A stretch of 64,000 nucleotides of DNA from Kaistia soli DSM 19436 (lineage in GTDB: Bacteria > Pseudomonadota > Alphaproteobacteria > Rhizobiales > Kaistiaceae). The notes beneath the pieces were generated by a model. It worked only from the letters and a program-made list of their open reading frames with translations, was not told the DNA's origin and did no database searches. Position 1 is the stretch's first letter, and each line of letters opens with the position of its first letter. The DNA is taken from assembly GCF_900129325.1 (NCBI RefSeq), contig NZ_FQUP01000004.1, positions 124,001 through 188,000 on the forward strand. The letters are read 5' to 3'. The position numbers and the translations under genes are program-made. Below, in pieces: positions 44,016 to 53,247 of the stretch.

Positions 44016-44981
44016 ATGAGTGACCCGGCCCTGTTCGAGATGCGCGACCTCACGATCGAGACGGTTCGCGATGGTCACCGGCGCCGCATTGTCGAGGGAA
44101 TGAGCCTTTCGGTGCGCCATGGCGAGATCTACGGCCTTGTCGGCGAAAGCGGGTCGGGCAAATCGATCTCGATGATGGCGAGCGTCGGGCTCGCCGCAGC
44201 GAGCCTGGACATCACCGCTGGCGACGTTTCCTTTGCCGGACGGCGGTTCGCCGCGAGCGACCGTCGCGGCCTCCGCTCCAATCTCTCGCATGGCGTGTCG
44301 CTCCTGTTCCAGAACGCCAAAGGCGCTCTCAGCCCGTTCCTCACCACCGGTGCTCAGGTCGAGCGCGTCCTTGCAGGGCGCCTACCGAAATCCACCTGTC
44401 GCCGCGAGGCGATCGAGCTGTTCCGGGTCTGCGGTCTCAACCATGCCGACCTCGCCGACAAATATCCGCATCAGATCAGCGGCGGTCAGGCGCAGCGTGT
44501 CGCCATGGCCTGCGCGCTGGCGACGGAACCGCGTCTGCTGATTGCCGACGAACCGACGACGGCGCTTGACGTGACGACCGAACGTGAATTGCTGCGCTTC
44601 CTGACGCGGCTCTGCCGAGAGCGCGACCTCGCCATTGTGCTGATCGCTCACAACCTGTCGCTCGTCGCCGAATACTGCTCCGGCCTGACGATCCTGCATG
44701 CCGGCCAGATCGTCGAGCGCGGACCGCTCGCCTCTGTCTTCGCCGAGCCGCTCCATCCCTACACGCGTGGGCTGATCGCCGCCGTGCCGGATGTCGATGC
44801 GCCGCATGAACTGGAACCGCTCGCCGGCAGCGTCTGGGGTGGACGCAGCGATATCGAGCGCTGCCGCTTCTCGCATCGCTGCCCGTTCGCGCAGCCGGAT
44901 TGCGAGGCCGGCGTGCCGGCGCTGCTGCCGCGGGCCGGCCATGAGGTGCGCTGCATCCTCTATCGGGAGGACGCCACATGA
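44016..44981 (+). CDS. ABC transporter ATP-binding protein (DppD-like)
   Basis: A 321-aa ATPase. Walker A GESGSGKS, Q-loop LLFQNAKGALSP, signature QISGGQAQRVAMACAL, Walker B LLIADEPTTALD, and the C-terminal oligopeptide-transporter extension with the cysteine cluster CRFSHRCPFAQPDCEAG, which in DppD/OppD proteins binds an Fe-S cluster or metal. The ATG at 44016 follows the permease stop by one base. Confidence 0.9.
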   Translation: MSDPALFEMRDLTIETVRDGHRRRIVEGMSLSVRHGEIYGLVGESGSGKSISMMASVGLAAASLDITAGDVSFAGRRFAASDRRGLRSNLSHGVSLLFQNAKGALSPFLTTGAQVERVLAGRLPKSTCRREAIELFRVCGLNHADLADKYPHQISGGQAQRVAMACALATEPRLLIADEPTTALDVTTERELLRFLTRLCRERDLAIVLIAHNLSLVAEYCSGLTILHAGQIVERGPLASVFAEPLHPYTRGLIAAVPDVDAPHELEPLAGSVWGGRSDIERCRFSHRCPFAQPDCEAGVPALLPRAGHEVRCILYREDAT

Positions 44982-45979
44982 ATTCCCCTGCCCTCTCCGT
45001 GCGCAACCTTCTGCGTCTCTTCAGGAATGCTGCTGAGCCCGAGGCGATGCCGGTTGGCGTTCGCAATGTCTCTCTCGAAATCGCGACCGGCGAAGTCGTC
45101 GGCCTGATCGGCGAAAGCGGCTGCGGAAAGACGACCCTCGGCCGCTGCATCGTCGGCCTGGAGCGACCCGATAGCGGCGAAGTGGTTGTCGGCGGAACGG
45201 ATTTCACCGCTCTGTCCGGGCGTGACAGGCGCGCCTTCCGCCGGAATGTCCAGGTCGTGTTCCAGAAGCCGGAGACGTCGTTGAACCCGCGCATGACCGT
45301 GGCGCGCTTCGTCGGCGAGGCGCTGGCGAATTTTGACGTCGTGCCGCGCGGCGCCCGGCGGGCGCGACTGGAAATGCTTGCCGGCCTGGTCGGCCTGAAT
45401 GCTGACGCGCTCGAGCGCTACCCGCACCAGCTCTCTGGCGGCGAGCGCCAGCGCGTCGCGATCATGCGCGCGCTCGCCTCCGAGCCGCAGGTGATCGTGC
45501 TCGACGAGCCGACGTCGGCGCTTGACGTTTCGGTCCAGGCGCAGGTGTTGCGGACGCTGAAGGCTCTGCAGGCCGAAGTCGGCACCGCGATGCTGTTCAT
45601 CAGCCACGACGTGGCGGTTGTCCGCTATGTCGCGAGCCGTGTGCTCGTGATGTATCTCGGCGTCATCGTCGAGGAAGGCCCGGCCGACGCCGTCTTCACG
45701 GCGCCGTCGCATCCCTATACGCGCGCACTGCTCGCGGCCGCACCGCGGCTCAAGCCCAGTGGCGACGAAGCGCCGCCCATGCACGGCGAACTCGACCTCC
45801 GCGCCGCCAGATCCGGCGAGTGCCCCGTGCGGCCCCGCTGCCCACTGGCGCATGACCGCTGCCGCGAAGCGCCCCCGATGGCCGATCTCGGCGACGGCCA
45901 CAGGGCCGCCTGCTGGCTGGCCGACGACCTCAACAAGCAAAGTTCCGAACCGACATACCGGGAGAAGACGGCATCATGA
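44978..45979 (+). CDS. ABC transporter ATP-binding protein (DppF-like)
   Basis: A 333-aa ATPase. Walker A GESGCGKTTLGR, signature QLSGGERQRVAIMRAL, Walker B VIVLDEPTSALD, and the C-terminal cluster CPVRPRCPLAHDRC. It overlaps the DppD-like gene by ATGA and the following amidohydrolase gene by ATGA, so the enzyme genes are transcriptionally and translationally tied to import. Confidence 0.9.
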   Translation: MNSPALSVRNLLRLFRNAAEPEAMPVGVRNVSLEIATGEVVGLIGESGCGKTTLGRCIVGLERPDSGEVVVGGTDFTALSGRDRRAFRRNVQVVFQKPETSLNPRMTVARFVGEALANFDVVPRGARRARLEMLAGLVGLNADALERYPHQLSGGERQRVAIMRALASEPQVIVLDEPTSALDVSVQAQVLRTLKALQAEVGTAMLFISHDVAVVRYVASRVLVMYLGVIVEEGPADAVFTAPSHPYTRALLAAAPRLKPSGDEAPPMHGELDLRAARSGECPVRPRCPLAHDRCREAPPMADLGDGHRAACWLADDLNKQSSEPTYREKTAS

Positions 45980-46983
45980 CCGTGAGCGAGAATTTCTACG
46001 ACCGATCGATGGAGCTGCCGTCCGAGCTGCTTGTCGGCGCCATCGATAGCCATGTCCATGCCGGCCCGGTGCTGCGCTCCAATCCCGGCCACCAGGATCC
46101 GTTCGAGGTGGCGATCGAGGCGCGCGAGGCCGGCATGCGCGCCATCGTGTACTATGACGTATTCGGCTGGGCCTCCGGCACCGCGTGGATGGTCAACCGC
46201 CATGTGCCTGGTATCCGCACCTTCGGCGGCTATCTGATGAATTCCTGCCATGGCGGGCTCAATCCGCGCTCGGTGCGCACGGCGCTCTACATGGAGGAAG
46301 GCTGCCGCTTCATCTCCTTCGGCTCGCACTGCACCTATTTTTCGGCCTCACGGGAGTCCACCCTGATCGACGGCGAGCTAGTGCCGTTCAAGGACGCCTA
46401 TCCCGAATTCGCACGCGACGAGCTTTCGCGCGCCGTTCGCATCCCGACGGAAGGCCGGATCTCCGACGATCTCGCCGAGATCCTGCAGATGGTCGCCGAC
46501 CATCCCGACGTCTATCTCAACACCGGCCATGTCTCCGGACCGGAGGTGATGCGCATCCTTGATCTCGCCGAGGAATTTGGCATCCGCAAGGTCCTGATCG
46601 CCCATCCGGCGCGCCAGCAGCTTTCGATCGAGCAGCAGAAGGATGCCGCGCGGCGCGGCTTTTTCCTGGAAGGTTGCCTCGTCGACTGGCTCTATCCGCA
46701 TGCGCCGCGCACGCATTATTACGTCGAGAAGAAATACATGGACCGCTCAGGCGATATCCCGCGGCCGCGCCGCACCGCCGCGCAGTGGATGGCTGATATC
46801 CGCGAGGTCGGACCGGAGCATTTCGTGCTCGGCACCGACTACGGCATCCGCGCCGCCTCGACGCCGGTGCAGGGCATGCGCACGCTGATCACGACGCTGC
46901 TCGACTACGAATTCAGTCCGGACGAAATCCGCACCATGACGGCGCACAACCCGGCCCGTCTCATTGGCCTCGACCCGGTCTAG
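45976..46983 (+). CDS. DUF6282-type amidohydrolase, copy 1
   Basis: A 335-aa metal-dependent hydrolase of the amidohydrolase (TIM-barrel) superfamily. A metal-binding HxH is in DSHVHAGPVLRSNPGH (residues 25-40). Further likely ligands are the histidines of VYLNTGHVSG and VLIAHPAR, and the aspartate of FVLGTDYGIR; it ends EIRTMTAHNPARLIGLDPV. Cytoplasmic, no signal peptide. It follows the importer by ATGA overlap and is followed by a paralogue. The substrate is unknown; an amide or lactone brought in by the importer is likely. Confidence 0.78.
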   Translation: MTVSENFYDRSMELPSELLVGAIDSHVHAGPVLRSNPGHQDPFEVAIEAREAGMRAIVYYDVFGWASGTAWMVNRHVPGIRTFGGYLMNSCHGGLNPRSVRTALYMEEGCRFISFGSHCTYFSASRESTLIDGELVPFKDAYPEFARDELSRAVRIPTEGRISDDLAEILQMVADHPDVYLNTGHVSGPEVMRILDLAEEFGIRKVLIAHPARQQLSIEQQKDAARRGFFLEGCLVDWLYPHAPRTHYYVEKKYMDRSGDIPRPRRTAAQWMADIREVGPEHFVLGTDYGIRAASTPVQGMRTLITTLLDYEFSPDEIRTMTAHNPARLIGLDPV

Positions 46984-46993
46984 GAGCAAAGCC

Positions 46994-47989
46994 GTGGCAA
47001 CCTACGAGCCCTTCTACAACCGCACCATGGAACTGCCCGAGGAACTCCTCGTCGGCGCCATCGACAGCCATGTCCATGCGGGGCCGGTGCTCCGCTCCAA
47101 TCCCGGGCATTTCGACCCGATCCAGGTCGCCGAGATGGCCCGCGCGGCCGGCATGCGAACCATCCTTTACTACGATGTGTTCGGCTGGGCCTCCGGTACC
47201 GCCTGGATGGTCAACCGCTACATGAAAGATTTCCGCACCTATGGCGGATATCTGATGAATTCCTCGCATGGCGGAATGAACCCACGCGCGGTGCGCACGG
47301 CGCTCAATCTCGGCGAAGGCTGCCGGATGATCTCGTTCGGCTCGCATTGCACCTGGCATTCGGCGACGACGGAATCGACTCTGGTCGACGGCAAGCTCGT
47401 CCCCTTCAAGGATGCGATCCCCGGCTTTGCCGAGAAGGAACTGTCGCGTGCCATCCGCATCCCGCTCGACGGGCCGGTGCCGGATGCACTGAAGGAGATT
47501 CTCGACATGGTCGCCGAGCGGCCCGAGGTCTATCTCAACACCGGCCATGTCTCGGGACCTGAGGCGATGCGCGTCGTCGATCTGGCCGAGCAATGGGGCA
47601 TCCGGAAGGTGCTGGTCGCCCATCCAGCCCGGGCGCTTCTCACCGTCGAGCAGCAGAAGGACATCGCGCGCCGCGGCTTCTTCCTCGAGGCTTGCGCCGT
47701 CGACTTCGGTGGGCCATGGATGCCTCAGACGCACTACTATGTCGAGCGTGAGCTGATGGATATGAGTTCGCTCGTGCATGGCCGAGCCATGAGCTGGCTG
47801 CAGGGCATTCGCGATGTCGGACCGGAACAGTTCGTACTTGCGACCGACTATGGCGTCAGGGTGTTGCCCTCGCCGATCGAGGGCATGCGGATGATGATCT
47901 CGATGCTTCTTTATTTCGGCTTCTCGATCGAGGAGGTACAGACGATGACGGCGACCAATCCGGCCCGGCTGATCGGGCTCGACGGATGA
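46994..47989 (+). CDS. DUF6282-type amidohydrolase, copy 2
   Basis: A 331-aa paralogue of the preceding protein, colinear over its full length, with the same DSHVHAGPVLRSNPGH, YDVFGWASGTAWMVNR, VYLNTGHVSGPE, VAHPAR and LATDYGVR blocks. Differences cluster in the stretch after the AHPAR motif (FGGPWMPQTHYYVERELMD versus a shorter basic segment), where substrate contacts may lie. The GTG start at 46994 has TAGGAG upstream; 10 bp separate the two genes. Both copies keep the metal ligands, so they may form a heteromer or act on two related substrates. Confidence 0.78.
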   Translation: MATYEPFYNRTMELPEELLVGAIDSHVHAGPVLRSNPGHFDPIQVAEMARAAGMRTILYYDVFGWASGTAWMVNRYMKDFRTYGGYLMNSSHGGMNPRAVRTALNLGEGCRMISFGSHCTWHSATTESTLVDGKLVPFKDAIPGFAEKELSRAIRIPLDGPVPDALKEILDMVAERPEVYLNTGHVSGPEAMRVVDLAEQWGIRKVLVAHPARALLTVEQQKDIARRGFFLEACAVDFGGPWMPQTHYYVERELMDMSSLVHGRAMSWLQGIRDVGPEQFVLATDYGVRVLPSPIEGMRMMISMLLYFGFSIEEVQTMTATNPARLIGLDG

Positions 47990-49380
47990 GCGCAGCGTTC
48001 GACCTCGTCATCCGCAATGCACGCGTCGTGACGGCGGAGCATGACTTCACGGGCGGGGTGGGGGTAAGCGGCGGACGCATTGCCTCGGTCTTCGAGGGCG
48101 AGAGCGCTGCGTTGGCCAGCGAGACCATCGATGCGGGCGGGCGCGTGCTGATGCCGGGCCTCGTCGACGCGCATGTGCATTTCTCCGAGCCAGGGCGCGG
48201 TCATTGGGAGGGGTTCGAAACCGGCAGCCGCGCCGCGGCGGCCGGCGGCATCACGACTTTCGTCGAGATGCCGCTCAATGCCCATCCGCCGACCGTGAAT
48301 GCCGAGGCCTTGCGCCTCAAGCAGCAGGCCGCGGCGACAAGCATCGTCGACTATGCACTCTGGGGCGGCCTCGTCGATGACAACCTGTCCGACCTCGCCG
48401 ACCTGCAGGCCGGCGGCGTCGTCGGCTTCAAGGCCTTCATGTGCACGGCGTCGGATTTTCCGCGCGTCGATGCACGGCTGATGCGGGCCGGCATGGGCGC
48501 GATCGCGACATTCGGTTCCTTCCTCGCCGTCCATGCCGAGGACGAGGCGATGACCGACCGCCTCACCGCGACGCTGCGCGCCGCCGGCCGCACCGACCGC
48601 GCCGCCTGGGGCGAAGCAAGGCCGATCGACGCCGAGCTTGCCGCCATCGATCAGGCGGTCGCCATCGCCGAGGAAACCGGCGCGCGGCTGCATATCGTTC
48701 ACGTCTCCTCCGCCGCTGGGATCGACCGGATCAGCGCCGCCAAGGCTCGCGGCCTTGCGGTCACCGCCGAGACCTGCCCGCATTATCTTTTCTTTGACGA
48801 GCGCGATCTCGAACGCATCGGACCGCTCGCCAAATGCGCGCCGCCACTGCGCGCGCCCGCCGAGCGCGAGGCATTGTGGGAGCGGGTATTGGCGGGTGCC
48901 GTCGATGTCATCGCCTCCGACCATTCCCCCTGTCTGATCGCGGACAAGACCGCCGGCGATGCCGACATCTTCAAGGCCTGGGGCGGGATCTCCGGGCTGC
49001 AGTCGACACTGCCGGTTCTGCTCACCGAGGGATCGAAGCGCGGCCTCGCCCTCTCCGACATCGTCCGCATGACCGCGACCAATCCGGCCCGTCTGTTCGG
49101 CCTGTCGCCCCGGAAGGGCTCGCTCGCTATCGGTGCCGACGCCGATCTGGTGCTGGTCGACCCCGATGCCGAATTCACGCTCGCCGAGGAGGATTTGTTC
49201 TATCGCAACCGCCACAGCGCCTATGTCGGCGCGGCGCTCCGCGGCCGCATCGAGCGGACCATCAGCCGGGGCGAGACCGTTTTCGCAGCGGGCGCCGTGA
49301 CGGCGGCTGCAGGACGTGGCCTCCGTCTGGACGGGGTCGGTGTCGCGGCCGATCACCAGCTGCTGGGCGAGACGGCCTGA
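47986..49380 (+). CDS. Allantoinase/hydantoinase-like cyclic amidohydrolase
   Basis: A 464-aa enzyme of the dihydroorotase/allantoinase/dihydropyrimidinase group. Binuclear metal site: DAHVHFSEPG (His63, His65), GFKAFM with Lys149 as the likely carbamylated lysine, His183 in AVHAEDE, His239 in HIVHVSS and Asp312 in ASDHSPC. HWEGFETGSRAAAAGGITTFVEMPLN is particularly allantoinase-like. It hydrolyses a cyclic amide (imide, hydantoin or ureide ring). It overlaps the amidohydrolase copy 2 by ATGA and the histidine kinase gene by one base. True allantoinase function is possible but no other allantoin genes are nearby. Confidence 0.83.
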   Translation: MSAAFDLVIRNARVVTAEHDFTGGVGVSGGRIASVFEGESAALASETIDAGGRVLMPGLVDAHVHFSEPGRGHWEGFETGSRAAAAGGITTFVEMPLNAHPPTVNAEALRLKQQAAATSIVDYALWGGLVDDNLSDLADLQAGGVVGFKAFMCTASDFPRVDARLMRAGMGAIATFGSFLAVHAEDEAMTDRLTATLRAAGRTDRAAWGEARPIDAELAAIDQAVAIAEETGARLHIVHVSSAAGIDRISAAKARGLAVTAETCPHYLFFDERDLERIGPLAKCAPPLRAPAEREALWERVLAGAVDVIASDHSPCLIADKTAGDADIFKAWGGISGLQSTLPVLLTEGSKRGLALSDIVRMTATNPARLFGLSPRKGSLAIGADADLVLVDPDAEFTLAEEDLFYRNRHSAYVGAALRGRIERTISRGETVFAAGAVTAAAGRGLRLDGVGVAADHQLLGETA

Positions 49381-51653
49381 TGGGCTTCTCGGTCGGTGAT
49401 ATGGCGGAGACGGCGGACCAGCCGCTGGCACGGCCGCTCTATCGCGACGATGACGGCACCCACATGCTGCGCCTGCAGCGCATCTTGGCCGTTGACCTCG
49501 CCGCCACCGATCGCGCCCGCCTCGACGAAAGACTGCAGCGCGCACTCGCCGTCACCGGCGCCGGCTGGATCGCCGTGCTGCTGTCGAGCGAGCGCGGTGC
49601 CGAAATCTTCGTCGCCGGCGAGATCCCGCCGCTGATCCACCGGCATCTCGGCGATCTGCGCCTGCAAGCCGCCGGCGCTGTGACGATGCCGACCTTCATG
49701 GTCAACAGGGCTGCCAGCCAGGGTTTTGCCCTGGAGGCCGCGCCGCTTGCCGGCCGCGACGGGCCGCGCGGCCATGTGCTGCTCGGCTTCCCGCGCTCGG
49801 AGCGGGCGCGACCTCAGCGCGCTGAGCTCGTGCGCCTCGTCGCGGACGATCTCGTCGGCTTCCTCGACAGCAACAGCCTCTCCGCCCAGATCGAGCGGAT
49901 CAAGAGTCATCTCGCCTTGGTGCATCGGCTTGGCCAGCAGGTGACGGCGATCCACGACCGCACCGAGCTCTTTGGCGAGATCACGCGCCTCATCCATCAT
50001 TCGCTCGGCTACGACCATATCCAGCTGCTGCTGATGGACGAGGAGACGCGCCGGATCGAGCTGGTCCACGCCTCCGGCCCCTTCGCCGGCCAGTTGCTTG
50101 CCGCCGGCTTCAGCGAAGCGGCCGGGCGCGGCATCATCGGCCGCGTCGCCGAGACGGGGCAGTTGCGCATCTCGGCCGACGTGACAATGGATAGCCATTT
50201 CGTCTCGCATGTGATGCTGCCCAACACGCAGTCCGAGCTGGCGCTGCCGCTCCGCCTCGGCCAGCGCGTTATCGGCGTTCTCGACATCCAGAGCGACCGT
50301 CGCGACGCCTTCCGTCGCGACGATGTCATCCTGCTACAGACCATCGCCGACCAGATCGCGCCGGCGATCGAGCAGCATCGCCTGTTCGCTGCCGAGCGGC
50401 ACGAGCGCGCGCTCGCCGATACGCTGGCCGACGTGTCGCGCATCATCTCGTCCAGCCTCGATCCCGATCAGGTGCTGGAGGCAGTTCTGAAGGAGCTCGA
50501 GCGCGTCGTGCCGCATCGCGGCTGCCGCGTCACGCTGCGCGGCGAGGACGGCATGATGCGGGTTGTCGCCGCCAAGGGCTATCCCGACAACGACAAGGTG
50601 CGCGCCGTCACGTTCGATCCGGCCGAGACCCCGCTGTCGCGCCCGGTACTGGAGGAGCATCGCACCATCATCCTCCCCGATGTGCGCCGGGAGCCGGACT
50701 GGGTGGTGCAGGCCGGCACCGAGCAGGTCCGCTCCTGGTGCAGCGCGCCACTCGTCCTCGGGGGCGAATGCCTCGGCTGGCTCTGCATCGACTGGCCAGA
50801 GCCTGGCTTCTATGGACCCGAAAGCGGCCGCATCGTCCGCACCTTTGCCGACCAGGCCGTAGTCGCGATCGCCAATGCCCGCCTGTTCACCCGCGTTCGC
50901 GATCTTTCCGAAGCGCTGGAGCAGAAGGTCGCCGACCGCACCACGGAGTTGCGTGCCGCGCGTGACGAGATCGAGCGCAAGGCTGTCGAGCTGCGCGCGC
51001 TGCTGCGCCGTCTCGTCGGCGTGCAGGAAGAGGAGCGGCGCCGCATCGCCTATGACCTGCATGACAGCGTCGCGCAGTCGATCCTCGCCTCGACCTACGA
51101 ATTGCAGGCCCTGCGCCGCCGCGTCGGCGACCGCCCCGATCTCGACGCGCGGCTGACCGAGTGCCAGCGCATGCTCGATACGACGCTGCGCGAGATGAAG
51201 CACATCATCTATGCGCTGCGCCCCACTGTGCTCGACGAACTCGGCCTCATCCCGGCCCTCGAGAACTATCTCTCATCACTGCCTTCCAACGTGCCGCTTG
51301 TTGCCGAAATCCGTGTCGACGGCACGCCCTTCGCGCTCGGCCCCGACGTCGATCTCGCCATTTATCGCATCGTGCAGGAGGCATCGCAGAACGCTGTTCG
51401 TCACGCCGGTGCGCGCAACCTCAACCTCACCCTCGCCTTCCGGCCGTCTCGCCTCGATGTCGCCATCCGCGACGATGGGCGCGGCTTCGTTCTCGACGCC
51501 GCGGAACTTGGTCTCGGCCTCGTCGGCATCCGCGAGCGCGCCCATGCCGTCGGCGGCGATGTGGCGATTGAGAGCCGCCCCGGCGGCGGAACGACCATCT
51601 TGATCGGGATCGGAGGCATTATCGGAGCATCGGATGGAACAGCCGCGCATTAG
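49380..51653 (+). CDS. Soluble GAF-domain sensor histidine kinase (NarL-partner type)
   Basis: A 757-aa cytoplasmic kinase without membrane segments. Region 1-170 is an N-terminal sensor of unknown type; two GAF domains follow (about 185-340, GYDHIQLLLMDEETRRIELVHASG; about 360-510, HRGCRVTLRGEDG with WLCIDWPE). After a coiled coil (residues about 515-545) comes a HisKA_3 box ERRRIAYDLHDSVAQS with His561, then a HATPase_c domain with NAVRHAGA, DDGRGF and GLGLVGIRERA. It starts in the stop codon of the allantoinase-like gene and overlaps the response regulator gene by 20 bp. Confidence 0.88.
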   Translation: MGFSVGDMAETADQPLARPLYRDDDGTHMLRLQRILAVDLAATDRARLDERLQRALAVTGAGWIAVLLSSERGAEIFVAGEIPPLIHRHLGDLRLQAAGAVTMPTFMVNRAASQGFALEAAPLAGRDGPRGHVLLGFPRSERARPQRAELVRLVADDLVGFLDSNSLSAQIERIKSHLALVHRLGQQVTAIHDRTELFGEITRLIHHSLGYDHIQLLLMDEETRRIELVHASGPFAGQLLAAGFSEAAGRGIIGRVAETGQLRISADVTMDSHFVSHVMLPNTQSELALPLRLGQRVIGVLDIQSDRRDAFRRDDVILLQTIADQIAPAIEQHRLFAAERHERALADTLADVSRIISSSLDPDQVLEAVLKELERVVPHRGCRVTLRGEDGMMRVVAAKGYPDNDKVRAVTFDPAETPLSRPVLEEHRTIILPDVRREPDWVVQAGTEQVRSWCSAPLVLGGECLGWLCIDWPEPGFYGPESGRIVRTFADQAVVAIANARLFTRVRDLSEALEQKVADRTTELRAARDEIERKAVELRALLRRLVGVQEEERRRIAYDLHDSVAQSILASTYELQALRRRVGDRPDLDARLTECQRMLDTTLREMKHIIYALRPTVLDELGLIPALENYLSSLPSNVPLVAEIRVDGTPFALGPDVDLAIYRIVQEASQNAVRHAGARNLNLTLAFRPSRLDVAIRDDGRGFVLDAAELGLGLVGIRERAHAVGGDVAIESRPGGGTTILIGIGGIIGASDGTAAH

Positions 51654-52281
51654 GGTCATGATCGTCGACGACCACGAGATCTTCCGCCGCGGGGTCAAGA
51701 GCCTGCTGCAGGACGAGGAAGACATGCGCGTGGTTGCCGAAGCCGGCAACGCGTCCGACGCGCTCAACGAGCTCGCGGGCAAGCGGCCCGACGTCGTCAC
51801 CATCGACATCCGCCTCGGCACCATGGACGGCATCCAGTTGACGCGGCTCATCAAGAGCCGGCCGGACGCGCCCAAATGCATCATCCTGTCGACCTATGAT
51901 GACCGGCAATATCTGGTCGGTGCGCTCGAGGCCGGCGCCGACGCCTATCTGCTCAAGACCAATTCCTACGAAACCCTCGCCAAGGCTCTGCGCGCCATCC
52001 ATGGCGGCCAGCGCATGCTCTCCGCCGAGCTGATTCCGACCATGATGGAGGAATACAAGCGCGTCGCGGCCCAGCAGATCCAACGCGACAGCGGACTGAC
52101 CGCGCAGGAAGTGCGGATGCTGCGGCTCCTCGCTGATGGCGCCCGTACGCAGGACATCGCCGACGAGATGGCGCTGACCGAGATCACCGTGAAACGCAAG
52201 GTTCAGGAGATCACGACCAAGCTCAACGCCAGCAACCGCGTCCAGGCAGTGGCCGAAGCGGTTCGTCGCGGCGTGATCTAG
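51634..52281 (+). CDS. Response regulator, NarL/LuxR type
   Basis: A 215-aa regulator. Receiver domain: VMIVDDHEIFRRGV, phospho-acceptor Asp58 in VVTIDIRLG, CIILSTYDD and AYLLKT. C-terminal LuxR HTH: LTAQEVRMLRLLADGARTQDIADEMALTEITVKRKVQEITTKLNASNR. Partner of the kinase gene it overlaps. It ends the long operon that starts at 40380 and converges with the BMP-type importer operon. Confidence 0.9.
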   Translation: MEQPRIRVMIVDDHEIFRRGVKSLLQDEEDMRVVAEAGNASDALNELAGKRPDVVTIDIRLGTMDGIQLTRLIKSRPDAPKCIILSTYDDRQYLVGALEAGADAYLLKTNSYETLAKALRAIHGGQRMLSAELIPTMMEEYKRVAAQQIQRDSGLTAQEVRMLRLLADGARTQDIADEMALTEITVKRKVQEITTKLNASNRVQAVAEAVRRGVI

Positions 52282-52326
52282 CGGCCCGGATTGCCTTTCG
52301 GCGATGCGGGCACAGCCGCGCACCGC

Positions 52327-53247
52327 TCACGAGAAGATCGACCTGAGATCGGCCGGCATCGTCCGGCTCCTTCGGGCGCTGCGATGCCCGACGACGAGCA
52401 CGATCAGGACGGCCGCATAGGGGGCGGTGGCGATCAGATAGGACGACGCCTCGACGCCAGCCGCCTGGACACGCAACACCGCGACCTCGGCAAGGCCGAA
52501 CATCAGGCACACCGGAAGGACCAAGATCGGCCGCCAGCGGGCTACGATGACGAGGCCCACCGCGATGAGACCGCGTCCCTTGGTGATTTCCTGGGCCCAG
52601 GTCTGCGTGTAGTCGACCGAGAGCACCGCGCCGCCGAGACCGGAGAGCAGGCCGCCGAGCACGATCGCCTGCAGGCGTATCCAGGTCGGCCGCAGACCAT
52701 TCTCCGCCGCTACGCGGGCGGATTCCCCGGCGACGCGCCAGGCGAGGCCGGCGCGGGTGTTGGCCAGCCACCATGCGGCCAGCACCACGGCCAGGAAGGC
52801 GAGCGGTGCAGGCGCGGTCAGCTGACGAAACAGAACCCCAAGCAACCCATCTCCGGCACCCGGCCCGACGAGCTGCGGCAGCGGTGTCACCTTCTGGCCG
52901 ACGAAGCCGCGGCCGACATAGGAGGTCGTGCCAAGCGCGATCATCCAGACCGCGATGCCCGAGCCGATCTGATTGGCGCGAGCCCCAAGCACCAGCCCGG
53001 CATGCAGCAGTGAAAGCGTCCCGCCCGCCAGAGCGCCTGCGGCGAGGCCGAGCCACGGGCTGCCGGTGGTGACCGCGACTGCAAAGCCGAAGCAGGCTCC
53101 TGCCAGCATCTCGCCTTCGACGCCCAGATTGATGACGCCGGTTCGCTGGGTCAGCGTCTCGCCGAGCGTCACGAAAAGAAGCGGCGTCGCGCTGCGCAGC
53201 GTGGCAACCAGCCAGCCGGCGAGCAGAATCCAGAGATCAGTTTCCAT
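52327..53247 (-). CDS. ABC transporter permease 2 of BMP-type (nucleoside/purine class) importer
   Basis: A 306-aa inner-membrane permease of the BPD_transp_2 family (YufQ/NupQ-like). TPLLFVTLGETLTQRTGVINLGVEGEMLAGA near the N-terminus and SDYT-like VDYTQTWAQEITKGRGLIAVGLVIVARWRP later are signatures of nucleoside importers. Start at ATG 53247, overlapping the other permease by 11 bp; longer frame is shadow. Last gene of the operon. Confidence 0.87.
   Translation of the reverse strand: METDLWILLAGWLVATLRSATPLLFVTLGETLTQRTGVINLGVEGEMLAGACFGFAVAVTTGSPWLGLAAGALAGGTLSLLHAGLVLGARANQIGSGIAVWMIALGTTSYVGRGFVGQKVTPLPQLVGPGAGDGLLGVLFRQLTAPAPLAFLAVVLAAWWLANTRAGLAWRVAGESARVAAENGLRPTWIRLQAIVLGGLLSGLGGAVLSVDYTQTWAQEITKGRGLIAVGLVIVARWRPILVLPVCLMFGLAEVAVLRVQAAGVEASSYLIATAPYAAVLIVLVVGHRSARRSRTMPADLRSIFS

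Noticed and set aside
47986-49380. Naming the cyclic amidohydrolase allB (allantoinase).
   Set aside because: Motifs favour allantoinase but hydantoinases and dihydropyrimidinases share them, and no other allantoin-pathway gene is nearby.
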